33,689 nucleotides of DNA from Glandiceps talaboti (taxonomy: Eukaryota; Hemichordata; Enteropneusta; Spengelidae). The translations under genes and the position numbers were made by a program. The DNA lies in assembly GCF_964340395.1 (NCBI RefSeq), contig NC_135562.1:16031296-16064984 (forward strand), written 5' to 3'. The notes beneath the pieces are model-generated. The model was given only the letters and a program-made list of their open reading frames with translations. It had not been told where the DNA came from and ran no database searches. The number at the start of each line of letters is the position of its first letter. Position 1 is the first letter of the stretch. Shown one piece after another: positions 1 to 25,169 of this stretch.

Positions 1-271
1 TACATACATACATACATACATACATACATACATACATACATACACACATACATACATACATAGGTACATACGTACGTACGTACATACATACATACATGTC
101 ATACATACATACATGTACATACATACATACATACATACACACACACACGTACGTACGTACGTACGTACGTACATACATACATACATACATATATACATAC
201 ACACACATACATACATACATACATACATACATACATACATACATACATACATACATACATACATACATACA
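1..271. repeat. (TACA)n array with CGTA and CA variants
   Basis: An almost unbroken tetranucleotide array at the window edge. All small open frames here are repeat translations. Confidence 0.95.
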
Positions 272-1105
272 TTATCAGTTTCAACATGCCTTTCGATGCG
301 TTGTCACTCATACCTATCACATTGTGTTCCTAATATAGTCAAATGTACCAGTGTAACATCACAGATGGCCCTTACAAAGCTATCGTGTTGACTTTTTCCT
401 CTGGACGCAATTTCACTAACTCTCGTGCACACAACATGTGTTATTTGTTATAATAATATTACATGGCAGAAGTCTGAGATACTTAACTCTTAAAACAATT
501 GACGGTTTCATTGTGAGATTATGTGATGACACTCAAAACACTCGAAACCGAATTTTGTAAACATATTGTTATGGAAGTCGAACCTATTTGTAAATCACAG
601 GTACCAGTTTATATTTGTGTCTAGTTATGTAGAAGTATCCGGGGTTTGAAACCAAACAACAGGTGTGTATAATGCTAAAGCATGGGCTGAGCTTTATAGG
701 TTAAAGCATGGGCTGTCCGTTCATTTCACTGATCACTTCGCCTTGTACAACCCTTCAAGCTATATACCTATACTCGATATTACCTTCCAGTGAAAGTTGG
801 GCTCTCAAAGTTAAATGTCAGCGTTTAACTCCTATTCTCGGATATCCCTATCAATAGTGCTGTAAGGATTATTTTATGTTAATCTTTGGTCTGAGTCAAC
901 TTTTTCTATCGTTCTGCCACAGAATTATTATCCACGCCTACATTGTAAACTTAATGTGACTTTGGCCTTTAGGTATTCATGCGTACTGAGGTATTCAAAG
1001 AACAATCGTAGATGGTCCACAGAACTAGACTATTATTCCAACTTTTCAAGTTCAGTTTAAAATGAACGTAATACATACAGTAAATCTAACGAGATTTGAA
1101 CTTAC
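272..1105. other. No gene seen
   Basis: AT-rich, high-complexity sequence. I looked here for the second sulfotransferase exon (GTTW after a phase-1 acceptor, minus strand) and did not find it. It is presumably intron. Confidence 0.5.
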
Positions 1106-1220
1106 CTGATCTGGGGAAAGTTATCAAAAATATATCATCCGGTTGTAATTTAACGTTTTGTACCTTTTCTCTTGGTAATGACACAGGCTTAACGCCTGTG
1201 GGTTTTGCTTGCTGTTCCAT
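1106..1220 (-). CDS. Sulfotransferase (SULT-type), first coding exon only; gene continues off the left edge
   Basis: This exon encodes 38 residues plus one base. It ends in PDDIFLITFPRSG, which matches the conserved N-terminal 5'-phosphosulfate-binding signature of cytosolic sulfotransferases (T-[YF]-P-[KR]-S-G-T-T-W); in that family the loop binds the PAPS cosulfate donor. The upstream GVKP segment also fits the short N-terminus of SULT proteins. The exon closes at a strong donor (CAG|GTAAGT on the minus strand), splitting the Gly codon in phase 1, so the next exon should begin with the rest of Gly followed by TTW. The chosen ATG at 1218-1220 has a good context (A at -3, G at +4). The open frame extends upstream to TTG 1284-1286 but has no other ATG and meets a stop just beyond. 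I found no continuation exon in 1-1085, so the catalytic body is not visible. An orphan exon remnant remains possible. Confidence 0.72.
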
Positions 1221-1400
1221 TTTGGAGTAAACTACAGTACCAACCTGTACTTGCTTTGCTATAGAACGACTGTACGGTTTTGTCAACCGTGTTCAATAGA
1301 CCACTACGGGTTATAATTAGGTCAACTGGTCAAAATACTTACCTCAAATTATAGCCTTAGCCCGGCAGCTAGCATGATATTTTATTGATATTGAAACTTA

Positions 1401-2229
1401 TTAATATGTAATAACTGTAAGGATGACGACACTGTTATAATTTATCAATTAAAACATTCAAGTTACAAATCTAAATTGTCAATCACGTGATCCCATGTCG
1501 AATTACACGTCGTGATCTCATTCCATGTTTAACATTCTAGTACACTCTTTAGTTATATACATGTACATGGTTTAATGTAGGTCGTATGCAAATTATGTTG
1601 TTCAGTTGCAAATTTCATTCTGTTTATATACTATTGCCTGTACATTGGTTATTTCAGTGATTTGGTCATCCAAGGCCAAGGGCAGACCAATGTATTCTGA
1701 CCCTGAAGTACCGTGACCCCACAAGGTTCAGTCGAGCGATGTCTGTGGTTCTGCATAGAACGTGGTGAAATCAAATAAAAGGTGGCAAAATATCTAAGCT
1801 GCATCGGAGCGCCATCACGCATCAGCATATAGGTGAGGGCTGAACATCGAAGGACAGGACATATCATAGAGTCTATGTATATGTAAAAAAAATGAAGAAA
1901 AACTATCCCGTGTCCAAATAACGGACATAGCTGATTAACCCTTGAAAAATCCTATAAACCTCATATTACTGATGAGTCTCCATAGTATAGAATGGGTATT
2001 ATGAAGTCATCATATGTGTAGTTATCGTGAACAGCCGTTATAATTTATGTCATACGTACGTTGTTTAACCAACATAACATTGTTTTGGGGTTAGAGGTGG
2101 GGGAAACATAGATTAGAAAATAAATGAGACTCAAACAAAAATAGAAAGTTTCTACGTTCTACGTTAATCACACATGACCGTTGCACGGCAAAAAAACAAA
2201 ACAATGTAACGTGTAAAGCATTAGGAGGG

Positions 2230-2230
<1 letters not shown>
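1401..2230. other. Non-coding part of unit 1, conserved in unit 2
   Basis: Closely matches about 14990-15800. Open frames in this stretch are not preserved between the copies, so I call it non-coding. Confidence 0.6.
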
Positions 2231-2260
<30 letters not shown>

Positions 2261-2262
2261 CA

Positions 2263-2293
<31 letters not shown>

Positions 2294-2302
2294 TACATAC
2301 AT
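2231..2302. repeat. (TACA)n array
   Basis: Pure tetranucleotide array. The unit-2 counterpart (15802-15887) has a different length and carries CA runs. Confidence 0.95.
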
Positions 2303-2851
<549 letters not shown>

Positions 2852-2921
2852 CATGACAATATGGCAGTTTTGGTTGTTCTTTTTAATGAAGAAAACTGAC
2901 AAAAAATGCGCTTAACCTGTA

Positions 2922-3067
2922 CTAGCCAACTGGAATATTATTATTTCGATCACATAACCAAAGAGTGAAACGCTGCTTGACGCTTTTATCACAGTTAATA
3001 AAGTCCAGAAGACGTCCAACATCCCTGGCGTCGTGATCGAATATGTAGCCATCGCGTGGTGGGACAT
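2922..3067 (-). pseudogene. Half-duplicated SAM exon (5b) with an intact splice acceptor
   Basis: The acceptor (TCTTTTACAG) and about the first 35 codons match the SAM exon (DVPPRDGYIF through KQRFT). Homology then stops and 13 unrelated residues follow before TAG at 2922-2924. The flanking intron and GA tract match copy 1's own exon 5 better than copy 2's, so this piece was copied locally. It lies inside an insertion (about 2900-3367) that is absent from the matching place in unit 2 (about 16015). It could serve as an alternative last exon lacking SAM, but I see no proof of use. Confidence 0.65.
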
Positions 3068-3096
3068 CTGTAAAAGATACAGTATATTTGTAAACA

Positions 3097-3272
<176 letters not shown>

Positions 3273-3501
3273 TATCGTAGAAAACGACTTCATGTATAGT
3301 AACTAGATTACTGCACGCGCGCCTCAATCATATCATTAACTCCTCTACACACACACACACACACGTAACAACAGTTTTCGGGTTGGTTAGATAATTTTAT
3401 TACAACACATGGTCTGTGTGATATGCCGCTATAAAAATATACAAGAGCAAAGAGCCAAAACGTGACTCTCCGATCAGCCTCGCTGTCAACATGATAGATT
3501 T

Positions 3502-3769
3502 GACCATATATTATATATGAATGAATGAATGAATGGATGAATGAATGAATGAATGAATGAATGACATTTATTTCAACCAGATAACAAAAATAAGCTACCC
3601 TTTCAAGGAAACATATCATACAAATATACAAAATGCATACAAAAGAAATAGACAATTGTTATCTGATATGGACCATAGAAATAGTTCAGCGGAACTAGTC
3701 TTGTCCATGGCCCGTACATTTTTCTACATTTCACATCGATAATGGGACGCACAAAGAAAATTGAACATT
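3502..3769 (-). mobile_element. LINE-like 3' end insertion with (ATTC)n tail, unit 1 only
   Basis: Read on the minus strand, about 200 nt of unique sequence ends in GAAATAAATGTC followed by an (ATTC)n run, which is the form of a non-LTR retrotransposon 3' end. Unit 2 has an unoccupied matching site near 16150. No reverse transcriptase coding sequence is present; the element is truncated. Confidence 0.5.
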
Positions 3770-4578
3770 ACGAGTCATGCTACTGTATTATATATTTTTT
3801 GGGAAAAAATAACAATGACATTCTCTGATTAATGTGACATACAGAAAAAAACTCGAATATCATATGTATGAAAGCCTCACAAGTGTCACCTAAATTGGAA
3901 AAAGGAGAGTGACAATTTTTTTTCGAAATGCGTGAGATTCACGTATGTAAATCTTACTCCACCAAACAACTTATCATATCAATATATAAATCTCCGCGTA
4001 TTGCCAAGTGAAAAACGAATGTTATGATTTATCAATCAATAATGATATCTACTGTAGTCGTTTATTTTCGACGCTGGATTTATTTCGACTGAAAACGCGC
4101 AAAAACTTTTCCACGGACAAGAAAACCGGCTAATATTCTTATGAGTTCTTATAATTCGAAAGAAAAGGTGTAAAAAAAAACAATCAGTCGCATCGAATAC
4201 ACCAGACCGACGACCATATCAGTTATTTACCAGTATAGTCTATTTCCCCCTGGCATAATCCGTAAAAGTACGCCTGACCATAATGCTAGTCCAAAAATAA
4301 AACACAAAGTTTAACCACGATTTGTATGCATTAAACCATACACCCTGCGATTAAAATAACACAACCACTTCTGTATTCATATAAGTGTTTTGTGGTTAAT
4401 TGCAATTTTGGGTAACAAACTTCTTATGATGATGTGCGCTAATTTTACTTAATATATTGTAGATTAAGTCATGAAAATATTCATATATGCATAAAATTGC
4501 AAACATATTATGATCACCAGAATTGTTAGTTGATGTTCAAAACCATCTTATTATGATTGACATTTTACCTGTAGTGTA
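3770..4578. other. Non-coding, conserved in unit 2
   Basis: Aligns with about 16160-16960 with scattered changes. I see no gene. Confidence 0.55.
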
Positions 4579-4882
4579 ATGTATGTATGTATGTATGATG
4601 TATGGTATGTATGTATGTATGTATGTATGTATGTATGTGCGTGCGTATGTATGTATGTATGTATGTATGTATGTATGTATGTATGTGTATGTATGTATGT
4701 ATATATGTATGTATGTATGTATGTTATGTATGTATGTATGTATGTATGTGCGTATGTATGTATGTATGTATGTATGTATGTATGTATGTATGTATGTATG
4801 TATGTGTGTGTGTGTTGTGTGTGTGTGTATGTATGTATGTATGTATGTATGTACGTACGTACGTGTGTGTGTGTGTGTGTGT
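4579..4882. repeat. (TATG)n array with TG and CGTA blocks
   Basis: Counterpart of 16978-17141 in unit 2, but longer and of different internal make-up. Confidence 0.95.
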
Positions 4883-5222
4883 AGGAACATTTCGAGAACC
4901 GCAAAACCACTATCTTAGCGAGTTGTTCTATCACGACAAAGGTACGGAAACCCATATTTTTGTTCGAACGCGTTCAATTTATGTACAGGGTATAATTGTC
5001 TTATTATAGTCTTCATCCGCCCGTAACATTATAGATGTGGACAACTGATGTCATCTCTGGACGCGGCGAGTACACGCGGAAATAAAGTTCAATTATTCAC
5101 ACCTTTTTCTGTTTTTGGTGAGATTTGATTATGTATCCCATCAAAAGTTCCAGTGGTTTTCCTTTCAAGCGATAACGACGTTTTCAGATCGTCAGCCGTG
5201 AGTTCAGACAGCTTACGCCCGT

Positions 5223-11250
<6,028 letters not shown>

Positions 11251-11358
11251 CTTGATCCGGTAAAATTTCTAGTATTTACTTCCTGCTATGGCAATACGAT
11301 CTAAACTCTATAAGAGTGAATAATAAATAAGACAAAAACCATTTGTTTCCAATGAATC

Positions 11359-11600
11359 AATGAATCAATGAATCAATCAATCAATCAATCAATCAATCAA
11401 CCAACCAACCAACCAACCAACCAACCAACCAATCAATCAACCAACCAACCAACCAACCAACCAACCAACCAAATAAACAATCAGCCAGCCAGCCAGCCAG
11501 CCTGTTAGGCAACCAACCATCCATCCATCCATCCATCCATCCATCCAACAAATCACCCAACCAATCCACCAAACATCCTGTTAATCAATAAATCAATAAG
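11359..11600. repeat. AATC/AACC/CAGC/CCAT tetranucleotide mosaic upstream of copy 1
   Basis: Lies about 110-350 bp upstream of the copy-1 start codon, in the presumed promoter or 5' UTR region. Confidence 0.93.
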
Positions 11601-11895
11601 TCTGTGATGATTGATTGGGTGATTGGTTGACTGATTGATTATCGAATATCGATTACGACTGCCCCTCTCTCTAGCAACAATCTGGTTTTGTTAAATTATG
11701 TTTGTACAGCATGTATAAAATACAGGAGCTATTGTAATAACATTAACACATTTATTTAAAGTATTAAATACATAATTCTACGCCTATGTTTATGATATAA
11801 TGGTAATAATCCAGCTATCATTGAGAAAGCGAGACTTGCAGTTTGCAACCTAAAGCTGTCAGCTTGTGCTGTGTTTATTCCTTTGATGTCCAATT

Positions 11896-11898
<3 letters not shown>

Positions 11899-11981
<83 letters not shown>
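11899..11981. repeat. (TA)n tract
   Basis: A dinucleotide run, also present at the matching place in unit 2 (24473-24595) and longer there. Confidence 0.95.
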
Positions 11982-11984
<3 letters not shown>

Positions 11985-11989
11985 GTAAA

Positions 11990-13660
11990 TGATAGTGAAC
12001 ACAGTACATGGTTAGGCCATGCCAGTTTGTTAAAAAAAATGTATGATAGGAAGTGTCTTGTCAATGCTGTGTGATTACTACTAAGCAATCACACACGTAC
12101 TTCACCAGTGGTACAAACATATATATCGTCGATAGTTACAAAATAAAATGATATTTACAGCTACTAGGGCTATTAGTCGCATATACCATTCTGCTAAAAG
12201 TATATTTATTGATGTGACGCAGTCCGTTCAATTCCCAATTTAAAGTCCAATGGTTGTGCGGTGCGCATCTTTCGGTGCGCATATGTTTTTGAATGTTTAC
12301 TAACACTTGAAGACACTTCTTTGACAATAACATTTTAAAGGTTTCGTGTTTTGAAGTGTAACCCCAAGTGTTTTGGTGGGATCTATTCTCTTGTATCAAC
12401 TTGTTTAAAGCATGTCTTTCTGTCCCTTGTTGAACAGTGAACATTCCGTTGTGTGTGGACTCAATGGGCACAAGTTACTTGGACGACCGCTGCGATCTAT
12501 CATCGACCCTACCACGAGTGCATAGTATATGGTTTTACTGAGCAACGAGGGACAGAAGGAGACAAACACTGGTACAAAAAAGCACAATTCAAACCAAGAG
12601 ATATCTTGGGGTTACAGGTGATACTTCAATAAGTAACAAAACGTTTGAACTTTTGTGGTCAAAAACTCTTGTTTATAAGCATTCCTAAATATTATGCATA
12701 TTGGAAGGTGCGCGTTGCACGACCACTTGTACTGTTTTCAAGTGGTTTACCAAATGTTGTTTACTTGAGAGAAAAAGTGCTAACGACCAAGTCCGTGTTT
12801 GTGTAACGCGTGTAAATGTACATTGTATTGTACACATGATATTTTTAAACATGTTTTCAAGTAGAGAGTGACAAACATGCTTTTCCTTTGCCGTTAATGT
12901 TTTTGCTTTTACAAGTAGAAAATGGTTTAATTATATGTTGTTTTGTCAACTTCAAAATCAAACTTCAAATTCGCATCCATTTGGCCATTTAAATCAATGC
13001 ACAGAATGCATATGTACACACATTTACACTTGAAACCACACTAAGACCTGCTGTGTAACAGATATAGTACATTTATGGACAAACCGATAAATGGTTGATC
13101 ATCAGAACATCAGAATTGTAAAATAGTGCACGTGTAAACCTGTCAATACTAAATGGATATTTTCATTCTCCTTCCATGGCAAACGTCAACCTAAATATAT
13201 TACTAGGTGAATATTTTGTAAAAACTTAAAATTTATATAAAAAGACTTTTCTTCTCAATTTTGTAGTTTCTTCCACTTCACACACTAAACTCGAACGGTG
13301 TGAAAGCCATATATGTCCCTTCCAAAAGTCGTACGTTACTAGTAAATGTAAACCTAGTAGTGAAAGGAATGGTAATTGAAAGTGCTGACATCATCAATAG
13401 GCACAGAAAGAATGAACAACAATGGGCGCCATATTGGACGTTTTTCAACAGGAAATATTTCGGCATTCAAAAAATGCTGAAATGGCTATTTATGCATGAT
13501 TTAAATAACGATATAAACTTATCAAAAGCATACAATCTCTGACAAGTATTGCAATTTTCTCAGTTAACACAAAATAGTAAACAAGGAGGTGTCAAAATGT
13601 GGAGTTAAACCTCCCCAGACTTTCAAGCAGTTTCCACCTTCATTTTCGTTTTTCTGCCTT
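11990..13660. other. Upstream flank of copy 1, conserved non-coding
   Basis: Much of this matches 24600-25600 in unit 2. Open frames are interrupted by indels between the copies. Promoter or untranslated exons for the CABIT gene may lie here, but none is identifiable. Confidence 0.5.
12415..12563. repeat. Short inverted-repeat element, unit 1
   Basis: Imperfect inverted arms of about 20 bp (TTCTGTCCCTTGTT at the left, AACGAGGGACAGAA at the right) flank about 100 bp. Present in both units, so it predates the duplication. Confidence 0.5.
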
Positions 13661-14835
13661 CACAAAGAATTTGTCCCATATCTTCGAGAAGCTTTTAAGA
13701 TTATGTTTACAAATAAACTAGTATTATTGCTTTGTTCTCTTAACTTAAAACAGTGTCTAACAGTCTCAAACTGTTGAAGAATATCGATACCCTATATCCA
13801 AACACAGCGACACTCAATGGATTCATATAAAATCCTGTCACTCAAGTTAACCATAAGAGTGCACGATATACTTAAGGTTGCATTTGGTGTCAGCGAAGAT
13901 TATGAAAGAATTATATACGTTTCTTACCCCGAAACTCGTTGTGTCCGTGTAACTCGTGGTACTATGAGCTTACTGATGTTTTGTACTGACTGATGATATG
14001 CGAGGGTCAAGGTAACTACGGGCGTGGATACAACACTTAGCTCTTATTGACGTAAGGAGCCTGCGACAAAGCGTGAGAACTTTTAATGGCTGTGTACGTA
14101 CGTGCGGAGAATTTGTAATGGATTTCCTTATACGTACTTAACACAACAGTGAATGTATTCAATTCTTTCTGGGAACGTAATAGTCCAAATCGTATAAATT
14201 ATAATCGTCGGTGAAATATTGTACATTCACGAGGAAAAGACACTTGTCATCTATATTTGTGGCATTGCTATGGAATCCGAGCTTTCGACTTGACAAATTT
14301 AGCTTGACGGAAAATAAAACTATTGTTCGATATGGAAGATTGATTGCACATTGCAGTAGTTGATAGGGGTGACTTCGTTCTGTGGATATAATGACCCCGT
14401 AATGAGAACAGTGTTATACTTCTTGTAGTACTGAAATTTCCTAAAATGTACATTGTAAGATCATGGAAGTGATTGGGAACGCCACTTTTAATCACGGGGA
14501 GCAGCGAACATGCGATCGATTTTTTTTTGCGGAGAAAATAAAGCAGATTTTTCAGTTCTTTCCTTTCTTTCGCTTTCCGTGATTTATTTACACTGTAAGA
14601 TACGTCTTGCAGCTCCGCCCTCACCGGCCTACTCCTTTGCTCGTCCCCGTGTCATCATTTTCTGAAAGCTCTTGATCCACTCTTTTCAATGAAATTGGTA
14701 ATATTTGGTTTATGTACTTCCGGTCACGTGACTTGTACATACGTGATAATTTGCATTTGTGGTTCAACAAAAATTAGCTGACCATCAAATTACGACCAAC
14801 AATAGAAATTGAACACGGACTCTAACCTTAAATGA
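13661..14835. other. Unit-1-specific stretch, no gene seen
   Basis: I could not align this to unit 2 by eye. It contains a 118-codon minus frame (14268-14624) without recognisable features. Confidence 0.4.
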
Positions 14836-15801
14836 GCCAAGTTCAACCTCAGTAGTCGTCTGAGGTTCAACGCTATGGTCGGAACTTGGGATATGTTTTA
14901 CCTTGCGAGGTGAACGTAACACGAATTGTCGTGTTTGTTGATAAACGAAAAAAGAACACTTGGCATGGACATACGTACCTGATAATTAATATGTAATTAC
15001 TGTAAGGATGACGACACTGTTATTATTTATCAATTAAAGCATTAAAGTTACAAATCTAAATTGTCAATCACGTGATCACATGTCGAATTACACGTGATCT
15101 CATTCCATGTTTAACATTCTGGTACACTCTTTAGTTGTATACATTTACATGGTTTAATGTAGGTCGTATGCAAATTATGTTGTTCAGTTGCAAATTTCAT
15201 TCTATTTATATACTATTGCCTGTACATTGGTTATTTCAGTGATCTGGTTATCCAAGGCCAATGGCAGACTGACTCTGAAGTACCGTGACATCACAAGGTT
15301 TAGTCGAGCGATGTGAGCGATGTCGCTGTTTCTGCTTAGACCGTGGTAAAACAGGTGGCAAAATATATAAGCTGCATCGGAGCGCCCTCACGCATCGGCA
15401 TGTAGGTGAGGGCTGGACATCGAAGGACATGACATATCATATGTATATGTATATGTTAAAAAAATGAAGAAAAGATCTCACCTGTCCAAATAACGAAAAT
15501 AGCTGATTAATCCCTGAAAGATCCTATACATCCTCATATTATTGACGAGTTTGTATAGTATAGAATGGATATTACGAAGTCATCATGTGTCGTTATCGTG
15601 AAAAGACTTTACAATTCATATCACTGAACGTTGTTTATCCGACAAAACATTGTTTTGGCAGTTACAGGGGGTGGAGGTGGGGGAAACGTAGATTAGAAAT
15701 TAAATGAGCCTCAAACAAAAATAGAAATTCGCTACGTTCTACATTAATCACGACCGTTGCACGCCAAAAAAATAATGCGACATGTAAAGCATTAGGAAGG
15801 T

Positions 15802-15826
15802 TACATACATACATACATACACACAT

Positions 15827-15873
<47 letters not shown>

Positions 15874-15887
15874 CACACATATATATA
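15802..15887. repeat. (TACA)n(CA)n array
   Basis: Unit-2 counterpart of the array at 2231-2302. Confidence 0.93.
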
Positions 15888-16977
15888 TGATTCATGCGAA
15901 TCATTCTAACGCTTTACCAAGCTACTTATTATATGTTATAAGCAACATGATATATGTGTGTGTGTGTGTGTGCACATGACAATATGGCAGTTCTGTTTAT
16001 TCGTTTTAATGAAGAAATACTGAACCTGAACAGCTTTCGGATTGATTAGATGATTTTATTACAACGATTGGTCTGTGTGATATGCGGATAAAAAATAAAC
16101 AAGAGCAAAGATCCAACACGTGACTCGCCAATCAGCCTCGCTGTCAATATTATAAATTCGAGTCATACTACTGTTAGAGTATTTGACATTTTACGGGAAA
16201 CAAGAACAATAACAGTCTCTGGATAATGTGACCTAAATAAAAACCATGAATATTACATGTATATGTATGAAAGCCTTACAAATACCACCTAAGTTGGAGA
16301 AGCGAAAAATATTTTTTTTTTCTCGAACGCTTACGATTCATGCGAATTATTCCAACGCTTTACCAAGCAACTTCTTATATCAAAATATAAATCTCAGCGT
16401 ATTGTCAAGTGAAAAACGAAACGGGAATGTTGTGACTTATCAATCTATAATGATATCTACTGTAGTCGTATATTTTTCGACGCTGGATTTATTTCGGCTG
16501 AAAACACGCAAAAACGTTTCCAAGGTAAAGAAAAGGGCTAATATTCTTATGAGTGGTTATATTTCGAAAGAAAGGTGTAAAAAAAAACAAAAAAAAAACA
16601 GTCGTACTGAATTCACCAGACCGACGACCATATCAGTTATTTACCAGTATAGTCTATTTCCCATGCATAATCCGTAAAAGTACGCCTGACCCATAATGCT
16701 ATTCCAAAATAAAACACATCAATTTGTATCCATTAAACCATACACCCAGCGATTAAAATAACACAACCACTTCTGTATCCATATAAGTGTTTTCTGGTTA
16801 ATTACAATTTTGTGTAACAAGGTTCGTATGATCTGTGCTAATTTTACTTAAATATATTTTAGATTTAGTCATGAAAGTAGTCATAAATGCATAAAAAATG
16901 GAAAACATATGATGATCACCAGAATTGTTAGTTGACGTTCAAAACCGTCTTATGTTTTGAATGACATTGTACAAGTG

Positions 16978-17062
16978 GTGTATGTATGTATGTATGTATG
17001 TATGTATGTATGTATGTATGTATGTATGTATGTATGTATGTATGTATGTATGTATGTATGAA

Positions 17063-17105
<43 letters not shown>

Positions 17106-17141
17106 GTGTTTGTTTGTTTGTTTGTTTGTTTGTTTGTTTGT
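16978..17141. repeat. (TATG)n(TCTG)n(TTTG)n array
   Basis: Unit-2 counterpart of 4579-4882, downstream of the copy-2 gene. Confidence 0.95.
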
Positions 17142-17366
17142 TATTTTAAAGAATAATACAGGTTGTCAGTCGAACCAAAACAACTAAGAAAAAACGGAAC
17201 ATTCTGATTTGCTTGTGTAATATAAATTAAGGACGACTTGGAACATTTTGGCCCACATTTCGTGTACCGCAGAACCACTATCTTAGCGTGTTGTCGTGAT
17301 ATAGAACGGTACGGAGACCCATATTTTTGTTCGAACGCGTTCAATTTATGTACACGGTATAATTGT

Positions 17367-17372
17367 TTTATT
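17367..17372 (-). promoter_or_regulatory. Candidate polyadenylation signal AATAAA for copy 2
   Basis: AATAAA on the minus strand, about 92 nt downstream of the copy-2 stop codon. The matching hexamer in copy 1 (5000-5005) reads AATAAG. Confidence 0.45.
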
Positions 17373-17463
17373 ATAGTCTTCATCCGCCCGTAACATTATA
17401 GGTGTGGGCAACTGATGTAATCTCTGGACGCGGCAAGTACACGCGGAAATAAAGTTCAATTAT

Positions 17464-23282
<5,819 letters not shown>

Positions 23283-23368
23283 CTTGAACCGGTAAAACTT
23301 CTAGCTATTGCCATACAATCTTAACTATATAGAGTGAATAATAAATAAGACAACATACATTAGTTTCC

Positions 23369-23700
23369 AATGAATGAATGATTGTTTGAATGAATGAATG
23401 AATGAATGAATGAATGAATGAATGAATGAATGGATGAATGAATCAACCAACCAACCAACCAACCAACCAACCAACGAACCAACAACCAACCAACCAACCA
23501 ACCAACAAAACAAACAACCAACCAACCAACCAACCAACCAACCAATCAATCAGCCAGCCAGCCTGCTAGACAGCCAACAAACGTCCGCCAGCTAAACAGC
23601 TGTCTGTCCATCCACCCATCCATCCATCCATCCATCCATCCATCCATCCAACCAACAAATCAACCAACCAACCAACCTACCCACCAACTATCCTATCAAT
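23369..23700. repeat. AATG/AACC/CCAT mosaic upstream of copy 2
   Basis: About 90-420 bp upstream of the copy-2 start codon. The AATG block is much longer than in copy 1. Confidence 0.93.
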
Positions 23701-24470
23701 CAATAAATCAATAAATCGGTGATGATAGGGTGATTGGTTGACTGATTGATTGATTATCGAATATCGATTACGACTGCCCCGCTCTCTAGCAGCAATCTGG
23801 TACTGTTAAATGATTGCTTTCCAACATGTATAAAATACAGGAACTATTGTAATAACATTAACACATTTATATAAAAGTATTAAATACATAATTGTACGCC
23901 TATGTTTATGATATAATGGTAATAATCTACCAATCTACCTATCATTGAGAAAGCGAGACTGGCAGTTTGCAGCCTACAGCTGTCAGTTTGTGCTGTTTAT
24001 TCCTTTAATGTTCAATTCTCATGTTCATTGAACTGATAACATTGGTCGTGTACCAATGTTAGACTTGCTCAGGTCTTCGGTCGTTTTGATTCTAAAGTTG
24101 AATATAATAATTTGAATATAATAATTTTTAAAAACGTTAGTAGTTATTTGTGTAATGCAAATTAGTTTTAAGTGCCCTCTTGTTTGAATCGCTAGAGTAC
24201 GTAATCTTTCGACCTTTCTGTTAAGAAGTGCTGAGTGTTGGTGACTGATATCAGTCTCTTGGGAACCACTAGTAACAATGAATGTTTTTTAATAAAAATA
24301 TTGATTATGTTTTCCTGAAAAAACTAAACGTGAGTAACAAACTCAATACCTTTGAAGATTATAAGATTAATAATATCACCCTAAGAACTGTTGCCAGGTG
24401 ATACATACATACATATATACATCTATACTGCGGTATAGAGCACTGTCTTAGCAGATTGATACTCACCGAG

Positions 24471-24595
<125 letters not shown>

Positions 24596-25013
24596 CAATG
24601 TGTAAATGATAGTGAACGCAGTACATGGTTAGGCCATGTCAGTTTAATAACAAAAATGTATGATAGGAAATGTATTGTCAATGCTGTCTGATTTCTACTA
24701 AGCAATCACACACGTACTTCATCAGTGGTACAAACATATAAATCGTCGATAGTTATAAACGTTACAAAATAAAATGATATCTACAGATACTGGGGCTATT
24801 AGTCGCATATACCATTCTCCTAAAAGTATATTTACTGATGTGTCTCAGTCCATTCAATTCCTAATCTTCCGGTGCGCATATGTTTTTGAATGTTTACTAA
24901 CACTTGAAGACACTTCTTTGACAATAACATTTTAAAAGTTTCATGTTTTGAAGTGTAACCCCAAGTATTTTGGCGGGATCTATTCTCTTGTATACTTACT
25001 TACTTAAAGCATG

Positions 25014-25169
25014 TCTTTCTGTCCCTTGTTGAACAGTAAACATTCCGTTGTGTGTGGACTCAATGTGCACAAGTTACTTGGACGACTGCTGCGTTTTATC
25101 ATAGACCCTACGTACACGATCGAGTGCATGGTATATGGTTTTATTGAGCAATGAGGGACAGAAGGAGAC
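25014..25169. repeat. Short inverted-repeat element, unit 2
   Basis: Orthologous to 12415-12563, with the same imperfect arms. Confidence 0.5.

Noticed and set aside
1221-1286. Sulfotransferase start at TTG 1284-1286
   Set aside because: It is not an ATG. The in-frame ATG at 1218-1220 has a good context and suits the usual short SULT N-terminus.
4537-5009. Overlapping 100-135 codon frames on both strands
   Set aside because: TATG array translated in every frame; no non-repeat protein content.
12136-12587. Two minus-strand frames of 111 and 60 codons
   Set aside because: The matching unit-2 sequence (24850-25110) breaks the frame with indels and stops, so coding is not conserved.
14268-14624. 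118-codon minus-strand frame
   Set aside because: No recognisable domain, no counterpart in unit 2, and no supporting splice or context signals.
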